From the NCBI RefSeq assembly GCF_016862995.1, contig NZ_BOOA01000012.1:62001-126000 (forward strand): 64,000 nucleotides of DNA, written 5' to 3'. Source of the stretch: Acrocarpospora phusangensis (GTDB taxonomy: Bacteria > Actinomycetota > Actinomycetes > Streptosporangiales > Streptosporangiaceae). Positions 1-8,827 of this stretch are shown here, piece by piece (position 1 is the first letter of the stretch; each line of letters opens with the position of its first letter). The notes beneath the pieces are model-generated. The model was not told the origin of the DNA. It searched no databases and worked only from the letters and a program-made list of their open reading frames with translations. The translations under genes were made by a program, and so were the position numbers.

Positions 1-3000
1 GGGGACATGAACAGGTTGACGACCGCGAAGAAGAGCAGCATGCGGCGGATGCCCAGGTGGCCCCAGGTGTAACGGAACCCCTCGATCATTTCGGTGAGTA
101 CGGATTCGCGGCGCTTCCAGGGCATCGTCCTGGGGAAGCGGATCAGCAGGACGACGATGATGGCGACGGTGTAGCTGGCGACGTCGATGGCGAGGATGCC
201 GCCGAGGCCGACGACGGAGAGCAGGCCGGCGGCGGCCAGGGGGACCACCAGTTGGGCGACGCCGGTGGCCATGCCGACCACTCCGTTCGCATGGCCCAGG
301 TAGCGTTTGGGCACCAGTTGCGGGATCGCTGAGCTGTACGCCACTCGCTGGAAGGTGAGCGAGATCGACAGGGAGACCAGCAGCGGGTAGATGTGCCAGA
401 TCTCCAGGTTCCCCGTCCAGACCAGGACGCCCAACGCCAATTGCGTGGATCCGGCCGCGATGTCGCTGGCGATCAGGACCACTCGGCGGTTGAACCTGTC
501 GACGACCGTTCCCGCCAGTGGCGCGACCAACAGTCCTGGCACCAACCCCAGCACCGAGAACAGCGCGAAGTTCGCCAGCGACCCCGTCGTCAGATAAATC
601 CAGATCGGAATCGCGAATTCCGTCAGCGCCGACCCGGTCATCGAAACCAACTGCCCGGCCGCCAACACCAGGAACCGCCGCATACTAGGCGCCGGCCCTT
701 CGCCAACCTCCGGGTTACTCGCCGTTATCCGGCGCCGTTCACGCAGGTGACGCCTCCCGCCGTACCGGCGCCAAATGTGCCCACGCCGCCCCCCACGCGC
801 CTTCTTAAGACCCTTTTCCCCAGCCCCCGCTTCTTCCTGATTCCCCGCTTCTTCCTGATTCCCCGTTTCTTCCTCAGCCCCCGTTTCTTTCTCAGCCCCC
901 GTTTCTTTCTCAGTCCTGGCCTTTTCCCCGGTCCCGGTCTCTTCCCCGGCCCCCGCCTCCGCCTCGGATCGGGCGGCTCCGCCGGCGCTATTCGCCGCGC
1001 CCTCGGCGATCAAGCCCGCAACGCCGGCCGCCGCTTCGGCGGGCGAGACAGCCGCCGGGCTGTCGATCAAGCCGTCGGTGTCGGTGTCGTAGGGGGTGCG
1101 CTTGGAGACGCCCTTCGAATTCGCCTCCGGTTTCCGCGCCGTGCCGGTAGCGGAGGACACTATGCCGTCGCCCGCTTCGGCGGGTGAGACGGCCGCCTGG
1201 CCGTCAATCGACCCTTCGGTGTCGGTGTCGTGGGGGGTGAGTCTGGAGATGCCTTCTAGCCACCAGGTTTCGGTGCCGGTGCGGGGGGGTGGAGGGGTGG
1301 TGAGGGTGGGGTGGGTGGTGGTGATGATGGTGGCTAGTTCTTGGGCGCGGTATTTGAGGAAATAGTGGGCGGCTTCGTCCAGGACTACGCAGGCGGCTAC
1401 CGGGGAGAGGCAGTGCCATTCTCGGTAGCGTTCCTGGTAGAACTCGACGACGGGGTCGCGTTCGCCGGCGACGGCGATGACGGGGGCGGAGAGCAGGGGG
1501 GCGCCTTCGTCGAAGAGGCGGGCGAAGTAGTGTTCGGCTTCGCGGGTGCCGCGGCGGCGGTTGCGGACGATCAGCTGGAGTTCTTCCTGGTCGAATTCGG
1601 AGACGTCCAGGCCGGCGGCCACGAGGCCGTTGATTCTGGCCTGGTCGCCGCCGAGATCTTCCAGCCATTCGGCGAATCGGGCGAAGAGGCCGCGGGGGCG
1701 GGCGAAGGGGAAGACGGCCCCCAGGTAGATGGCTTCGACGGGACGGCCCGCGGTTTCGAGGCGGCGGGCGATCTCGGCACAGAGGGTGGTGCCGACACCG
1801 CAGTGGCCGTACAGGACGATGGGGCCCTGGACGGTGGCGAGGATTTCGGCGGCGCAGGATTCGGCGACGTCGAGGAGGGCCTGGGGTTCTTCGCCGAGTT
1901 CGTGGCCGGGGACGGCGATGGAGTGCAGGGCCCAGTCCGCGGGGAGGGCGTCGGCGAGGGGCTTGTAGATGATGGCGCTGCCGCCGCCGTAGGGGGCGCA
2001 GATGACGGAGGCGGTGACCGGCCGGGCGGGGGTGAGCCGGTGGAGCAGCCCGGCCGCGCCGTCGCCGCCGGATTCGACCAGCCGGGCCAGTTCGCGGACG
2101 GTCGGATGCTTGAAGAGCTCCATGAGCGTGACCGGATGGCCGGCTTTGCGCATCCGGGCGACCACCTGCATGGCCAGCAGCGAATGCCCGCCCAGGTCGA
2201 AGAAGTCGTCGAGCACGCCGACCTGTTCGAGGCCGAGCACCGACGCCCAGATTCCGGCGACGGTCTCCTCGACGGGGGTTTCCGGCGCGACGAGAACGCC
2301 CTGTTCGGACCGGTTGTCCCCGGGATCGGGCAGGGCGGCGCGGTCGACCTTTCCGTGGGATTTGAGCGGCAACTGGTCGAGCCAGGTGTACCGGACGGGG
2401 ACCATGTAGTCCGGCAGCCGATCCTTCAGCCAGGAACGCAGTTCCGCCGCCGGCAGTTGCTCCGCGCCGACCAGGTACGCGACCAGGCGCTGGTCACGGA
2501 GTTCGACGACCGCCTGAGAAACGGCGGGATGCTCCGCCAGGACGGTCTCGACCTCGGTCAGTTCGACGCGGTAGCCGCGCACCTTGACCTGGAGGTCCTG
2601 GCGGCCGAGGAATTGCAGGACGCCGTCGTGGGACCAGCGGCCGAGGTCGCCGGTCCGGTACATGCGGGCGCCGGCGGAGCCGTACGGGTCGGGGAGGAAC
2701 CTGTCGGCGGTGAGCGCGGGGCGGCCGAGGTAGCCGCGGGCGAGCCGGTCGCCGCCCAGGTAGATCTCCCCGGGGACCCCGGCGGGGACCGGGCGCAGAC
2801 GTTCGTCCAGGACGTAGACCCGCGCGCCGGGCAGCGGCCGTCCGATCGGGAGGGCGGCCTGGCTGTCCACCCGTTCGGCGGGGACGGGGAAGGTGGTGAC
2901 GCCGACCGTGGTCTCGGTGGGGCCGTAGTGGTTGACCACCGCGCAGGGCCCGGTCGCGGCCAGGTCGCTCGCCCAGCCGACGGTGGAGGCTTCTCCGCCG

Positions 3001-5201
3001 AGGATCAGAAGTCTGGCCGGGAGCAGCTCGGAAGGTTCGGCCTCGGCCAGCAGCGCGGCCAGATGGGACGGCGTGATCTTGAGGTAGTCCGGCCGCGCCC
3101 GCCCGAAATATTCACATAAATCAGGGGCGGCGGTCTTCGGCGGGATCAGATGCAGGGTGCCGCCGCTCATCAGCGACAGATAGAACACCGTGACGCCGAA
3201 GTCGAAGGCCAGCGACTGCGGCAGCGCGAACACCCCGCCCGGCTCGACCGCGAACCGCTCGTACACCCCGGCCAGATAGACCAGCACCTCCCGGTGCTGC
3301 ACCGCGACGCCCTTCGGCCGCCCGGTCGTGCCCGAGGTGTAGATCACGTACGCCAGGTCGCCCGGCGTGACTCCGCTCTCCACCGGGGTGTCCGGCCAGC
3401 CGTCCGCCTCCGCGGGGACCTCGGTGACCCCGCCCGGCAGGGACCGTTCCGAAACCGCGACGCGGATCCCCGCGTCACCGATCATGTACGCGAGCCGGTC
3501 ATCCGGCTGCTCCGGATCGAGCGGCACATAGGCCGCCCCCGACTTGAGCACCCCGAGCAGCGCCACGGCCAGCTCAGCCGACTGCTCCAGGCAGACCGCG
3601 ACCCGATCGCCGGGCCGTACGCCGAGATCGCGGAGGCGATGCGCCAGCCGGTTCGCCCGCCGGTCGAGTTCGGCATATGTCAGGACCTGGGAGTCGAAGA
3701 CGACCGCGGGCGTGTCCCCAGGGACGAGCACTTCGTGCAGCAGGCGGCTCTCCAGCGGACGCGGCGCCGCCGAGGAACCCAGCGCCAGGACATGATCCCG
3801 CTCGGCCGCGTCCACCCAGTCCAGCTCCGACAGCCGCGTGTACGGATCGTCCGCCACCGCCCCCAGCAGCGTCCCCAGCGAGGACGCCATCCGGGCGACG
3901 GTCTCCTCTCGGAACAGGTCGGTGTTGTAGATGACGGTCCCGTCGAACTCCTCGCCCTGCTCCCACAGGTAGAGCGCCAGATCGAACCGGCTGACCGGGA
4001 TGTCCGCCCGGAACGGGACCACGCCCAGCCCGAGCGTGCCCGCGTCGTCCGGCACGTAGTTCTGCAGCGCGAACATCACCTGGAACACCGCCGACCGGCT
4101 GACGTCCCGCTCCACCTTCAGCTCGTTGACCAGCTGGTCGAACGGCATCTCCTGGTGCGCGTACGCGGCGAGGCAGTCGTCCCGCACCCGGATGAGGAAC
4201 TCGGCGAACGACGGATCGCCGGACAGGTCCGCCCGCATGGCCAGGGTGTTCACGAACATGCCCGCGAGCCCGTCCAGCTCCGGCAGGCCGCGCCCGCTGA
4301 CCGGCGTCCCGACCGCGAAGTCCCGCTGTCCCGACCACTTCCCCAGCAGCACCTGCAGCCCGGCCATCAGCACCATGTACGGCGTCGCCCCATGGCTGGC
4401 GGCCAGCTCGATGAGCGCCCCGCCCACCCGGGCGTCCAGCCGGAACCGGTAGTCCCGGCCTGCCGTGGTCTGCTCGGCCGGGCGCGGGAAGTCGGCGGGC
4501 AGTTCCAGCGGCGACACGCCCGCCAGCCGGTCCCGCCAGAAGGCGAGGTCCCGCTGGTGGGCCGGGGTGCCCTCGCGGGCCCGCTGCCAGATCGAGTGGT
4601 CGCCGTACTGGACGGGGAGCGGCCGGAGCGGGGACTCGCGGCCGTCGCGGAAGGCGGCGTGCAGGGTGATCAGCTCACGGAGGAGTATCTCCCCCGTCCA
4701 CCCGTCGGTGATCGAGTGGTGCGCCGAGATCAGCAGCACGTGGTCGTCGGACGCGCGGCGCATCAGCAGCACGCGCAGCAGCCCGCCGGCGGACAGGTCG
4801 AAGGTTTTGGCCAGGGCTTCGCCGATCAGCTCCCGCGCCGCTTCGTCGGAGTCGGCCTCGACCAGCCGGAACTCGGCGGAGGGCTCCTCGTCGATGACCA
4901 GTCCCGGCAGGCCGTCCTCGGAGGTGACGAAGCGCATGCGCAGGCTCTCGTGCCGCCGGGTGACCTCCGTGACCGCCCGCGCGAAAGCCTCGGCGTCCAG
5001 CTCGCCGCTGAGCCTGACCATGAACGGGATCGTGTACGCGGCCGTGCCCGGCCGGTACTGCTCCAGGAACCACAGCCGCTCCTGCGCGTGCGAGAGCGGA
5101 GGCGTCGTGCCGGGTGGGCGGGGAGTGATCGTGGTGGCCGCGACGCGCCGCTGGAGACGCTGGGCGAGGAGAGCCCTTTTCGCCGGGGAGAGACTGGTCA
5201 C
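1..5201 (-). CDS. NRPS (C-A-T-TE) fused to an MFS exporter, partial
   Basis: A single open frame runs from a GTG at 5201 off the left edge (at least 1733 residues). The order is a condensation domain (about 36-460, HHSITDG near 162), an adenylation domain (about 475-970, YTSGTTGRPKG with its Lys at 630, GKVDR near 950), a carrier domain (GGHSL, phosphopantetheine Ser 1007) and a thioesterase (about 1075-1310). A roughly 195-residue acidic/basic repeat linker follows, then an MFS transporter from about 1507 with motif GTVVDRFNRR. I checked that the A, T, TE and MFS motifs share one frame. The TE has GHCGVG, so Cys 1134 stands in the nucleophile place, with Asp near 1249 and His near 1278. The specificity residues read D-F-T-K-I-G-H-V-G plus Lys, which resembles aspartate codes (inference). 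One module plus exporter suggests synthesis, release and export of a small peptide, perhaps with other NRPS proteins outside the window. Confidence 0.93.
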   Translation of the reverse strand, partial: MTSLSPAKRALLAQRLQRRVAATTITPRPPGTTPPLSHAQERLWFLEQYRPGTAAYTIPFMVRLSGELDAEAFARAVTEVTRRHESLRMRFVTSEDGLPGLVIDEEPSAEFRLVEADSDEAARELIGEALAKTFDLSAGGLLRVLLMRRASDDHVLLISAHHSITDGWTGEILLRELITLHAAFRDGRESPLRPLPVQYGDHSIWQRAREGTPAHQRDLAFWRDRLAGVSPLELPADFPRPAEQTTAGRDYRFRLDARVGGALIELAASHGATPYMVLMAGLQVLLGKWSGQRDFAVGTPVSGRGLPELDGLAGMFVNTLAMRADLSGDPSFAEFLIRVRDDCLAAYAHQEMPFDQLVNELKVERDVSRSAVFQVMFALQNYVPDDAGTLGLGVVPFRADIPVSRFDLALYLWEQGEEFDGTVIYNTDLFREETVARMASSLGTLLGAVADDPYTRLSELDWVDAAERDHVLALGSSAAPRPLESRLLHEVLVPGDTPAVVFDSQVLTYAELDRRANRLAHRLRDLGVRPGDRVAVCLEQSAELAVALLGVLKSGAAYVPLDPEQPDDRLAYMIGDAGIRVAVSERSLPGGVTEVPAEADGWPDTPVESGVTPGDLAYVIYTSGTTGRPKGVAVQHREVLVYLAGVYERFAVEPGGVFALPQSLAFDFGVTVFYLSLMSGGTLHLIPPKTAAPDLCEYFGRARPDYLKITPSHLAALLAEAEPSELLPARLLILGGEASTVGWASDLAATGPCAVVNHYGPTETTVGVTTFPVPAERVDSQAALPIGRPLPGARVYVLDERLRPVPAGVPGEIYLGGDRLARGYLGRPALTADRFLPDPYGSAGARMYRTGDLGRWSHDGVLQFLGRQDLQVKVRGYRVELTEVETVLAEHPAVSQAVVELRDQRLVAYLVGAEQLPAAELRSWLKDRLPDYMVPVRYTWLDQLPLKSHGKVDRAALPDPGDNRSEQGVLVAPETPVEETVAGIWASVLGLEQVGVLDDFFDLGGHSLLAMQVVARMRKAGHPVTLMELFKHPTVRELARLVESGGDGAAGLLHRLTPARPVTASVICAPYGGGSAIIYKPLADALPADWALHSIAVPGHELGEEPQALLDVAESCAAEILATVQGPIVLYGHCGVGTTLCAEIARRLETAGRPVEAIYLGAVFPFARPRGLFARFAEWLEDLGGDQARINGLVAAGLDVSEFDQEELQLIVRNRRRGTREAEHYFARLFDEGAPLLSAPVIAVAGERDPVVEFYQERYREWHCLSPVAACVVLDEAAHYFLKYRAQELATIITTTHPTLTTPPPPRTGTETWWLEGISRLTPHDTDTEGSIDGQAAVSPAEAGDGIVSSATGTARKPEANSKGVSKRTPYDTDTDGLIDSPAAVSPAEAAAGVAGLIAEGAANSAGGAARSEAEAGAGEETGTGEKARTEKETGAEKETGAEEETGNQEEAGNQEEAGAGEKGLKKARGGRRGHIWRRYGGRRHLRERRRITASNPEVGEGPAPSMRRFLVLAAGQLVSMTGSALTEFAIPIWIYLTTGSLANFALFSVLGLVPGLLVAPLAGTVVDRFNRRVVLIASDIAAGSTQLALGVLVWTGNLEIWHIYPLLVSLSISLTFQRVAYSSAIPQLVPKRYLGHANGVVGMATGVAQLVVPLAAAGLLSVVGLGGILAIDVASYTVAIIVVLLIRFPRTMPWKRRESVLTEMIEGFRYTWGHLGIRRMLLFFAVVNLFMS

Positions 5202-5640
5202 ACGTGCTCCGGGTGAGAATCGGTCCGTCGCGCTGCGTCGTCATTCCCGGGGCTGAACATCCCTGAAAGGGTTGTTATCCCCGCTATCCCCACGGGCAAC
5301 ACGAATACCGCGCTCCCCGTCAGTCGTTCGAATGGGGACGCTCCCACGCCTCTCGCAGGCTAGGTATCGCCACACATGACGGTCAAGTATTCACCGATAT
5401 TTCATTACGATTCATGAATTTTCGGACAGGCCGGAGAAATGGCCTGCGGTTTCGGCCGGGGAATGCCGCGCGGACGCCGATACGCCTTGACAGCCCAGCC
5501 TGGGGGCATCGGCCCCACCCAAGATCACAAGCCCCAGGACCAGACGGAACTATCCAGATGCGGATTTTAACCACCATGTCGACTCTGCTCGGGTTTTCAC
5601 GGGGAGTAGTCAAATATGTCGTCATGGTGAGGGGATTCGG
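5202..5640. other. Divergent intergenic region between NRPS and deacetylase
   Basis: These 439 bp separate the divergent NRPS and polysaccharide deacetylase genes and must hold both promoters. Apart from the candidate NRPS promoter and a TTGACA near 5487, I see no RNA gene, repeat or convincing small gene. Local base composition is more AT-rich than in the neighbouring genes, as expected for a control region. Confidence 0.5.
5357..5386 (-). promoter_or_regulatory. Candidate promoter of the NRPS-MFS gene
   Basis: On the minus strand TTGACC (5386-5381) and TAGCCT (5362-5357) are 18 nt apart, a plausible sigma-70-type -35/-10 pair. It lies about 155 nt upstream of the GTG start, leaving a long leader. 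The -10 is weak apart from TA...T, so this is a suggestion only. Confidence 0.35.
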
Positions 5641-6666
5641 ATGAGAACCGTAGTACTGATAGCTGGGCTGGCCGTCCTGGCCGGATGTGGCACGGCCACC
5701 ACGGAGGCCAAGTCTCCGAAGGCCCCCGCCAAGGGGCCGGTCAAACAGGCCGGCGCGCGCCCGATGAACGCGGCGGCGGCCAAAGCCGTCAAGGCCAATG
5801 AACTGGGGCAGATCCCAGTGTTGATGTACCACCGGGTCATCGAGAACCCGGGCACTCAGGATGACCGTACGCCCGTCCAGTTCCGTACCGAGCTGGAGCG
5901 GCTGGCCAAGGAGAACTACGTCCCGATCACCGCCAGGGAGTACGTCACCGGCAAGATCGACATCCCGGCCGGCAAACACCCCGTCGTCCTGACATTTGAC
6001 GACTCCTCCCCGTCGCAGCTCACCTTGACCCACGACGGCACCCCGCTGCCCAACACCGCGGTCGGGATCATGCGGGAGGTGGCCGCCAAACACCCCGGCT
6101 TCCGCCCGGTCGCGACGTTCTACGTCACCCGCGACATGTTCGGCAAGCCGGACCGGGTCGAGCAGGCGCAGCTCATCGCCTGGCTCAAGAACAACGGCTT
6201 CGACATCGGCAACCACACCAAGGACCACCACAGCCTCTCCGGCAAGCCGCAGGAGCAGGTGGCCGCCGAGGTCGCCGCCGGCCACGAGCTGATCACCGCC
6301 CTGGACGGGCCCGCCCCGGCCAGCATCGCCCTGCCGTACGGGAACCAGCCGCGGACCAAGGCGTGGGCGCTCAAGGGCAAGAAGGACAAGGTGGCGTACG
6401 ACTACGGCGGCGTCTTCCTGGCGGGGTACACGCCCGCGCAGTCGCCGTACAGCAAGGAGTTCGACCCGGTGGGGATTCCGCGGATCAGGTCGATGGACAA
6501 GAAGGGCGACTGCCTGAAGTTCTGCTCGACCGCGTGGCTGGACTGGCTCCAGGCCAACCCCGACCAGCGCTACACCTCGGACGGCGACGCCCGTTCCGTG
6601 GCCATTCCGAAGTTCCAGCAGCCCATGGTGGCCAACAAGTTCGCCAGCCGTACGCTCACGTACTAG
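5641..6666 (+). CDS. Polysaccharide deacetylase lipoprotein (NodB fold)
   Basis: This 341-residue exported protein probably removes acetyl groups from a cell-wall or extracellular glycan. The N-terminus is a lipoprotein signal with lipobox LAGC, giving a lipidated Cys around residue 16, followed by a Lys/Ala/Pro-rich linker. The catalytic part shows the NodB signatures LTFDDSS (metal-binding Asp pair) and GNHTKDHHS, whose His-x3-His completes the metal site. LMYHRVIE near residue 60 is typical of the secreted branch. It is divergent from the NRPS gene and followed by a terminator hairpin, so it is probably monocistronic. The substrate cannot be told from sequence. Confidence 0.9.
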   Translation: MRTVVLIAGLAVLAGCGTATTEAKSPKAPAKGPVKQAGARPMNAAAAKAVKANELGQIPVLMYHRVIENPGTQDDRTPVQFRTELERLAKENYVPITAREYVTGKIDIPAGKHPVVLTFDDSSPSQLTLTHDGTPLPNTAVGIMREVAAKHPGFRPVATFYVTRDMFGKPDRVEQAQLIAWLKNNGFDIGNHTKDHHSLSGKPQEQVAAEVAAGHELITALDGPAPASIALPYGNQPRTKAWALKGKKDKVAYDYGGVFLAGYTPAQSPYSKEFDPVGIPRIRSMDKKGDCLKFCSTAWLDWLQANPDQRYTSDGDARSVAIPKFQQPMVANKFASRTLTY

Positions 6667-6673
6667 TCGTCAC

Positions 6674-6710
6674 GGGATCATGCTCGGCTTGTCCGGCCGA
6701 GCCTGATCCC
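6674..6710 (+). terminator. Terminator hairpin after the deacetylase gene
   Basis: GGGATCA-T-GCTCGGC pairs with GCCGAGC-C-TGATCCC around a short loop, and a GTTT run follows. The hairpin sits 8 bp after the TAG stop. Confidence 0.75.
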
Positions 6711-6808
6711 GCGTTTGCGTTCGGCCCGAGTAGGCCTCATGATCGTCTCCTCATGACGTGTACGACCCGGAAAGCTCGCCCTATGTCACAACTTGATATA
6801 GGCGAATT

Positions 6809-6825
6809 GACAACTTAAGGTTGTC
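6809..6825. promoter_or_regulatory. Palindromic operator abutting the start of the HTH/zinc protein
   Basis: GACAAC-TTAAG-GTTGTC is a perfect 6-bp inverted repeat with a 5-nt centre. It ends 2 bp before the ATG at 6828. Its position over the start codon region suggests autoregulation by the downstream HTH protein (inference). Confidence 0.5.
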
Positions 6826-6827
6826 TC

Positions 6828-7247
6828 ATGGAGCCAGCAGAGTTACTCGCGAAAGCGCGGGCGCGAGCCGCGAATCCCTCTGACCCGCTGGAAACCCTTG
6901 CCGCCGCGAGCGATCTGAGCCAGGAGCTGAGCCGGAGCGCCGACGCCCTGCTCGACCTGGCCGTGCACGACGCGCGGGCGGCGGGCACGTCCTGGACGGC
7001 GATCGGGGACCGGCTCGGGGTTTCCAAGCAGGCGGCGCGGAAGCGGTTCGCCAAACCGTTCACGCATCCGTTCGCGGCGCGGCGCACGCGCCGGGAGGCG
7101 GCATGCTCGTTCTGCCGCATGCCGCCGGGGCCGCGGGTGCACATGGTGCACGGCGAGGCCGGGCGGATATGCGAGCAGTGTGTGGCACTGGCCGGCGAGA
7201 TCGTGGCGGACCTGAAGGCGAAGGCCCGCCAGGATCAGCGGCACTGA
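6828..7247 (+). CDS. Small HTH protein with ClpX-type zinc ribbon
   Basis: This 139-residue protein has two recognisable parts. A helix-turn-helix around residues 50-75 (TSWTAIGDRLGVSKQAARKRF, split here as TSWTAIG and GVSKQAARKRF) resembles the HTH found in actinobacterial Clp-N-like regulators. The C-terminal half has CSFC and CEQC, a four-Cys ribbon like the zinc-binding domain of ClpX, but no AAA+ module. It may be a DNA-binding regulator or an adaptor. A palindrome overlaps its promoter or leader. There is hardly any Shine-Dalgarno sequence, so the mRNA may be nearly leaderless. Its stop abuts the kynureninase stop on the other strand. Confidence 0.75.
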   Translation: MEPAELLAKARARAANPSDPLETLAAASDLSQELSRSADALLDLAVHDARAAGTSWTAIGDRLGVSKQAARKRFAKPFTHPFAARRTRREAACSFCRMPPGPRVHMVHGEAGRICEQCVALAGEIVADLKAKARQDQRH

Positions 7248-8465
7248 TCAGGTGACGGTGAGGCGCTTCTGGTAGCGGTCCTCGCGCCAGAGCTCCTTGC
7301 TGAGCACCTCGGCCAGGGTGTTGGCGGCGTCGTAGACGTCGACGTACCGGAGATAGAGCGGGGCGAAGCCGAAGCGGATCAGGTCGGGTGCGCGGAAGTC
7401 GCCGTGCACGCCCATGTCGATCAGGGCGCGCATGATCGGATAGCCCTCCGGGTGGCGGAAGCTCACCTGGCTGCCCCGCTCTCCGGCGTGGCGGGGCGAG
7501 GCCAGCTCCAGCCCCAGGTGGTCGGTGAGCTCAATGAACAGCTCAGTGAGCGCCACGCTCTTGGCCCGTACCGCCCGCATGTCCACCTTCTCCCAGATCT
7601 CCAGGGAGGCGTTGAGCGCCGCGTAGGCGAGCACCGGCGGAGTGCCGGTGGCGAAGCGCCGCACGCCGGGCGCGGGCCGGTAGCCGGGCTCGAACTCGAA
7701 CGGGTTCGCGTGCCCGTGCCAGCCCGAGATCACGTTGCGGGCCGCCTCCTGGTGCCGCGGCGCCACATAGATGTACGCCGGCGCCCCCGGCCCCCCGTTC
7801 AGGTACTTGTACGTGCACCCGACCGCGAAGTCGGCCCCGGTGATGTCCACCAGGACCGCGCCCGTGGAATGGCAGAGGTCCCAGATCATGAGCGCCCCGG
7901 ACTCGTGCACCCGCCTGGTCACCTCGGCCATGTCCCGCACCGCGCCCGTACGGTAGTCCACGTGGGACAGCACCACCGCGGCCACGCCGGGGCCGAGGGC
8001 GTCCTCCAGCGGGGCCTGCGGGCCGATTTCCCGGATCTCCCGGCCGAAGGCCTGGGCGACGCCCTGCACGACGTACTGGTCGGTGGGGAAGTTCTCGCTG
8101 TCGGAGACGATGACGTTGCGGCCGGGCCGCAATGCCAGGGCGGCCGAGACCGCTTTGAAGATCATCATTGAGGTGCAGTCGGCGGCCAGCACCTCGCCGG
8201 GGCCCGCGCCGATCAGCGGGGCGATGCGGTCGCCGGTCGTCTCCGGCAGGTTCCACCACCCGGCGGTGTTCCAGCTGGCGCCCAGGTCCTGGCCCCATTC
8301 CGCGGTCACCGCGTGGGCCACCTTGGCGGCCGTACGGCGGGGCAGCGCGCCCAGGGAGTTGCCCAGGAGATAGACGACCCCGTCGGGCAGGACGAACTCG
8401 TCGCGGAAGTCGCTTATTGGATCAGCGGCGTCGAGCGCGGCACAGCCGGCGCGGGTGATACTCAT
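7248..8465 (-). CDS. kynU: Kynureninase
   Basis: A PLP enzyme that cleaves kynurenine to anthranilate and alanine in tryptophan breakdown or anthranilate supply. The 405-residue protein has the family hallmarks: LGNSLGALP near the N-terminus, the central VVLSHVDYRTG and DLCHSTGA segments, and the PLP-lysine segment GCTYKYLNGGPG. FGFAPLYLRY lies near the C-terminus. I chose the ATG at 8465 because GATGGGG lies just upstream; the frame stays open to 8522. No other kynurenine-pathway gene is in the window. The gene may serve anthranilate or NAD metabolism, or the peptide gene nearby. Confidence 0.93.
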   Translation of the reverse strand: MSITRAGCAALDAADPISDFRDEFVLPDGVVYLLGNSLGALPRRTAAKVAHAVTAEWGQDLGASWNTAGWWNLPETTGDRIAPLIGAGPGEVLAADCTSMMIFKAVSAALALRPGRNVIVSDSENFPTDQYVVQGVAQAFGREIREIGPQAPLEDALGPGVAAVVLSHVDYRTGAVRDMAEVTRRVHESGALMIWDLCHSTGAVLVDITGADFAVGCTYKYLNGGPGAPAYIYVAPRHQEAARNVISGWHGHANPFEFEPGYRPAPGVRRFATGTPPVLAYAALNASLEIWEKVDMRAVRAKSVALTELFIELTDHLGLELASPRHAGERGSQVSFRHPEGYPIMRALIDMGVHGDFRAPDLIRFGFAPLYLRYVDVYDAANTLAEVLSKELWREDRYQKRLTVT

Positions 8466-8827
8466 GTACCCCATCATCCCCGTAAATTTCCTGACTCGAC
8501 CAGTGTGACGGGGGGTGGCCACTGGAGAAAAATGCCCGAAGTGCCGTCATGATCATGGTCGGGCGCCCGGCAGAATCGACCACAAAGCGTCACAGATCAT
8601 TCTAGGGACGAGACCACGCAGAGTGACATCCTCCCGAGATCACGCCCGCCGCGCCCGTCTCCTCCCGACTCGATCGTTCAAGGCGTCCCCGAGCGCCACA
8701 CCTCCGACCAGGCGAAGATCTGTACGGGCCCTTGCCAAAAGGCCAGCTTCCGGTAACTTCTTCGCCGGAGCAGGGCCGAGGGACACCCGGGACGAACGAT
8801 CATCCAGCGAGCCAAAAGGACACAGTC
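8466..8827. other. Divergent intergenic region kynU / VanZ-like gene
   Basis: These 362 bp contain the promoters of two divergent genes. I can see a weak inverted repeat CCAGTG...CACTGG at 8500-8525, just upstream of kynU, and a 10-bp palindrome CATGATCATG near 8547. Neither can be assigned to a known regulator. No small gene is supported. Confidence 0.4.

Noticed and set aside
683-690. Separate MFS gene starting at the ATG at 683
   Set aside because: The frame continues upstream without a stop into the linker and thioesterase, and I see no ribosome-binding site before this ATG.
1341-5216. Long plus-strand open frames opposite the NRPS
   Set aside because: They are shadows of the high-GC coding strand; the minus frame carries all catalytic motifs, the plus frames carry none.
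5383-6285. 300-residue minus-strand frame opposite the deacetylase
   Set aside because: The plus strand carries the lipobox and NodB motifs; the minus frame is a shadow.
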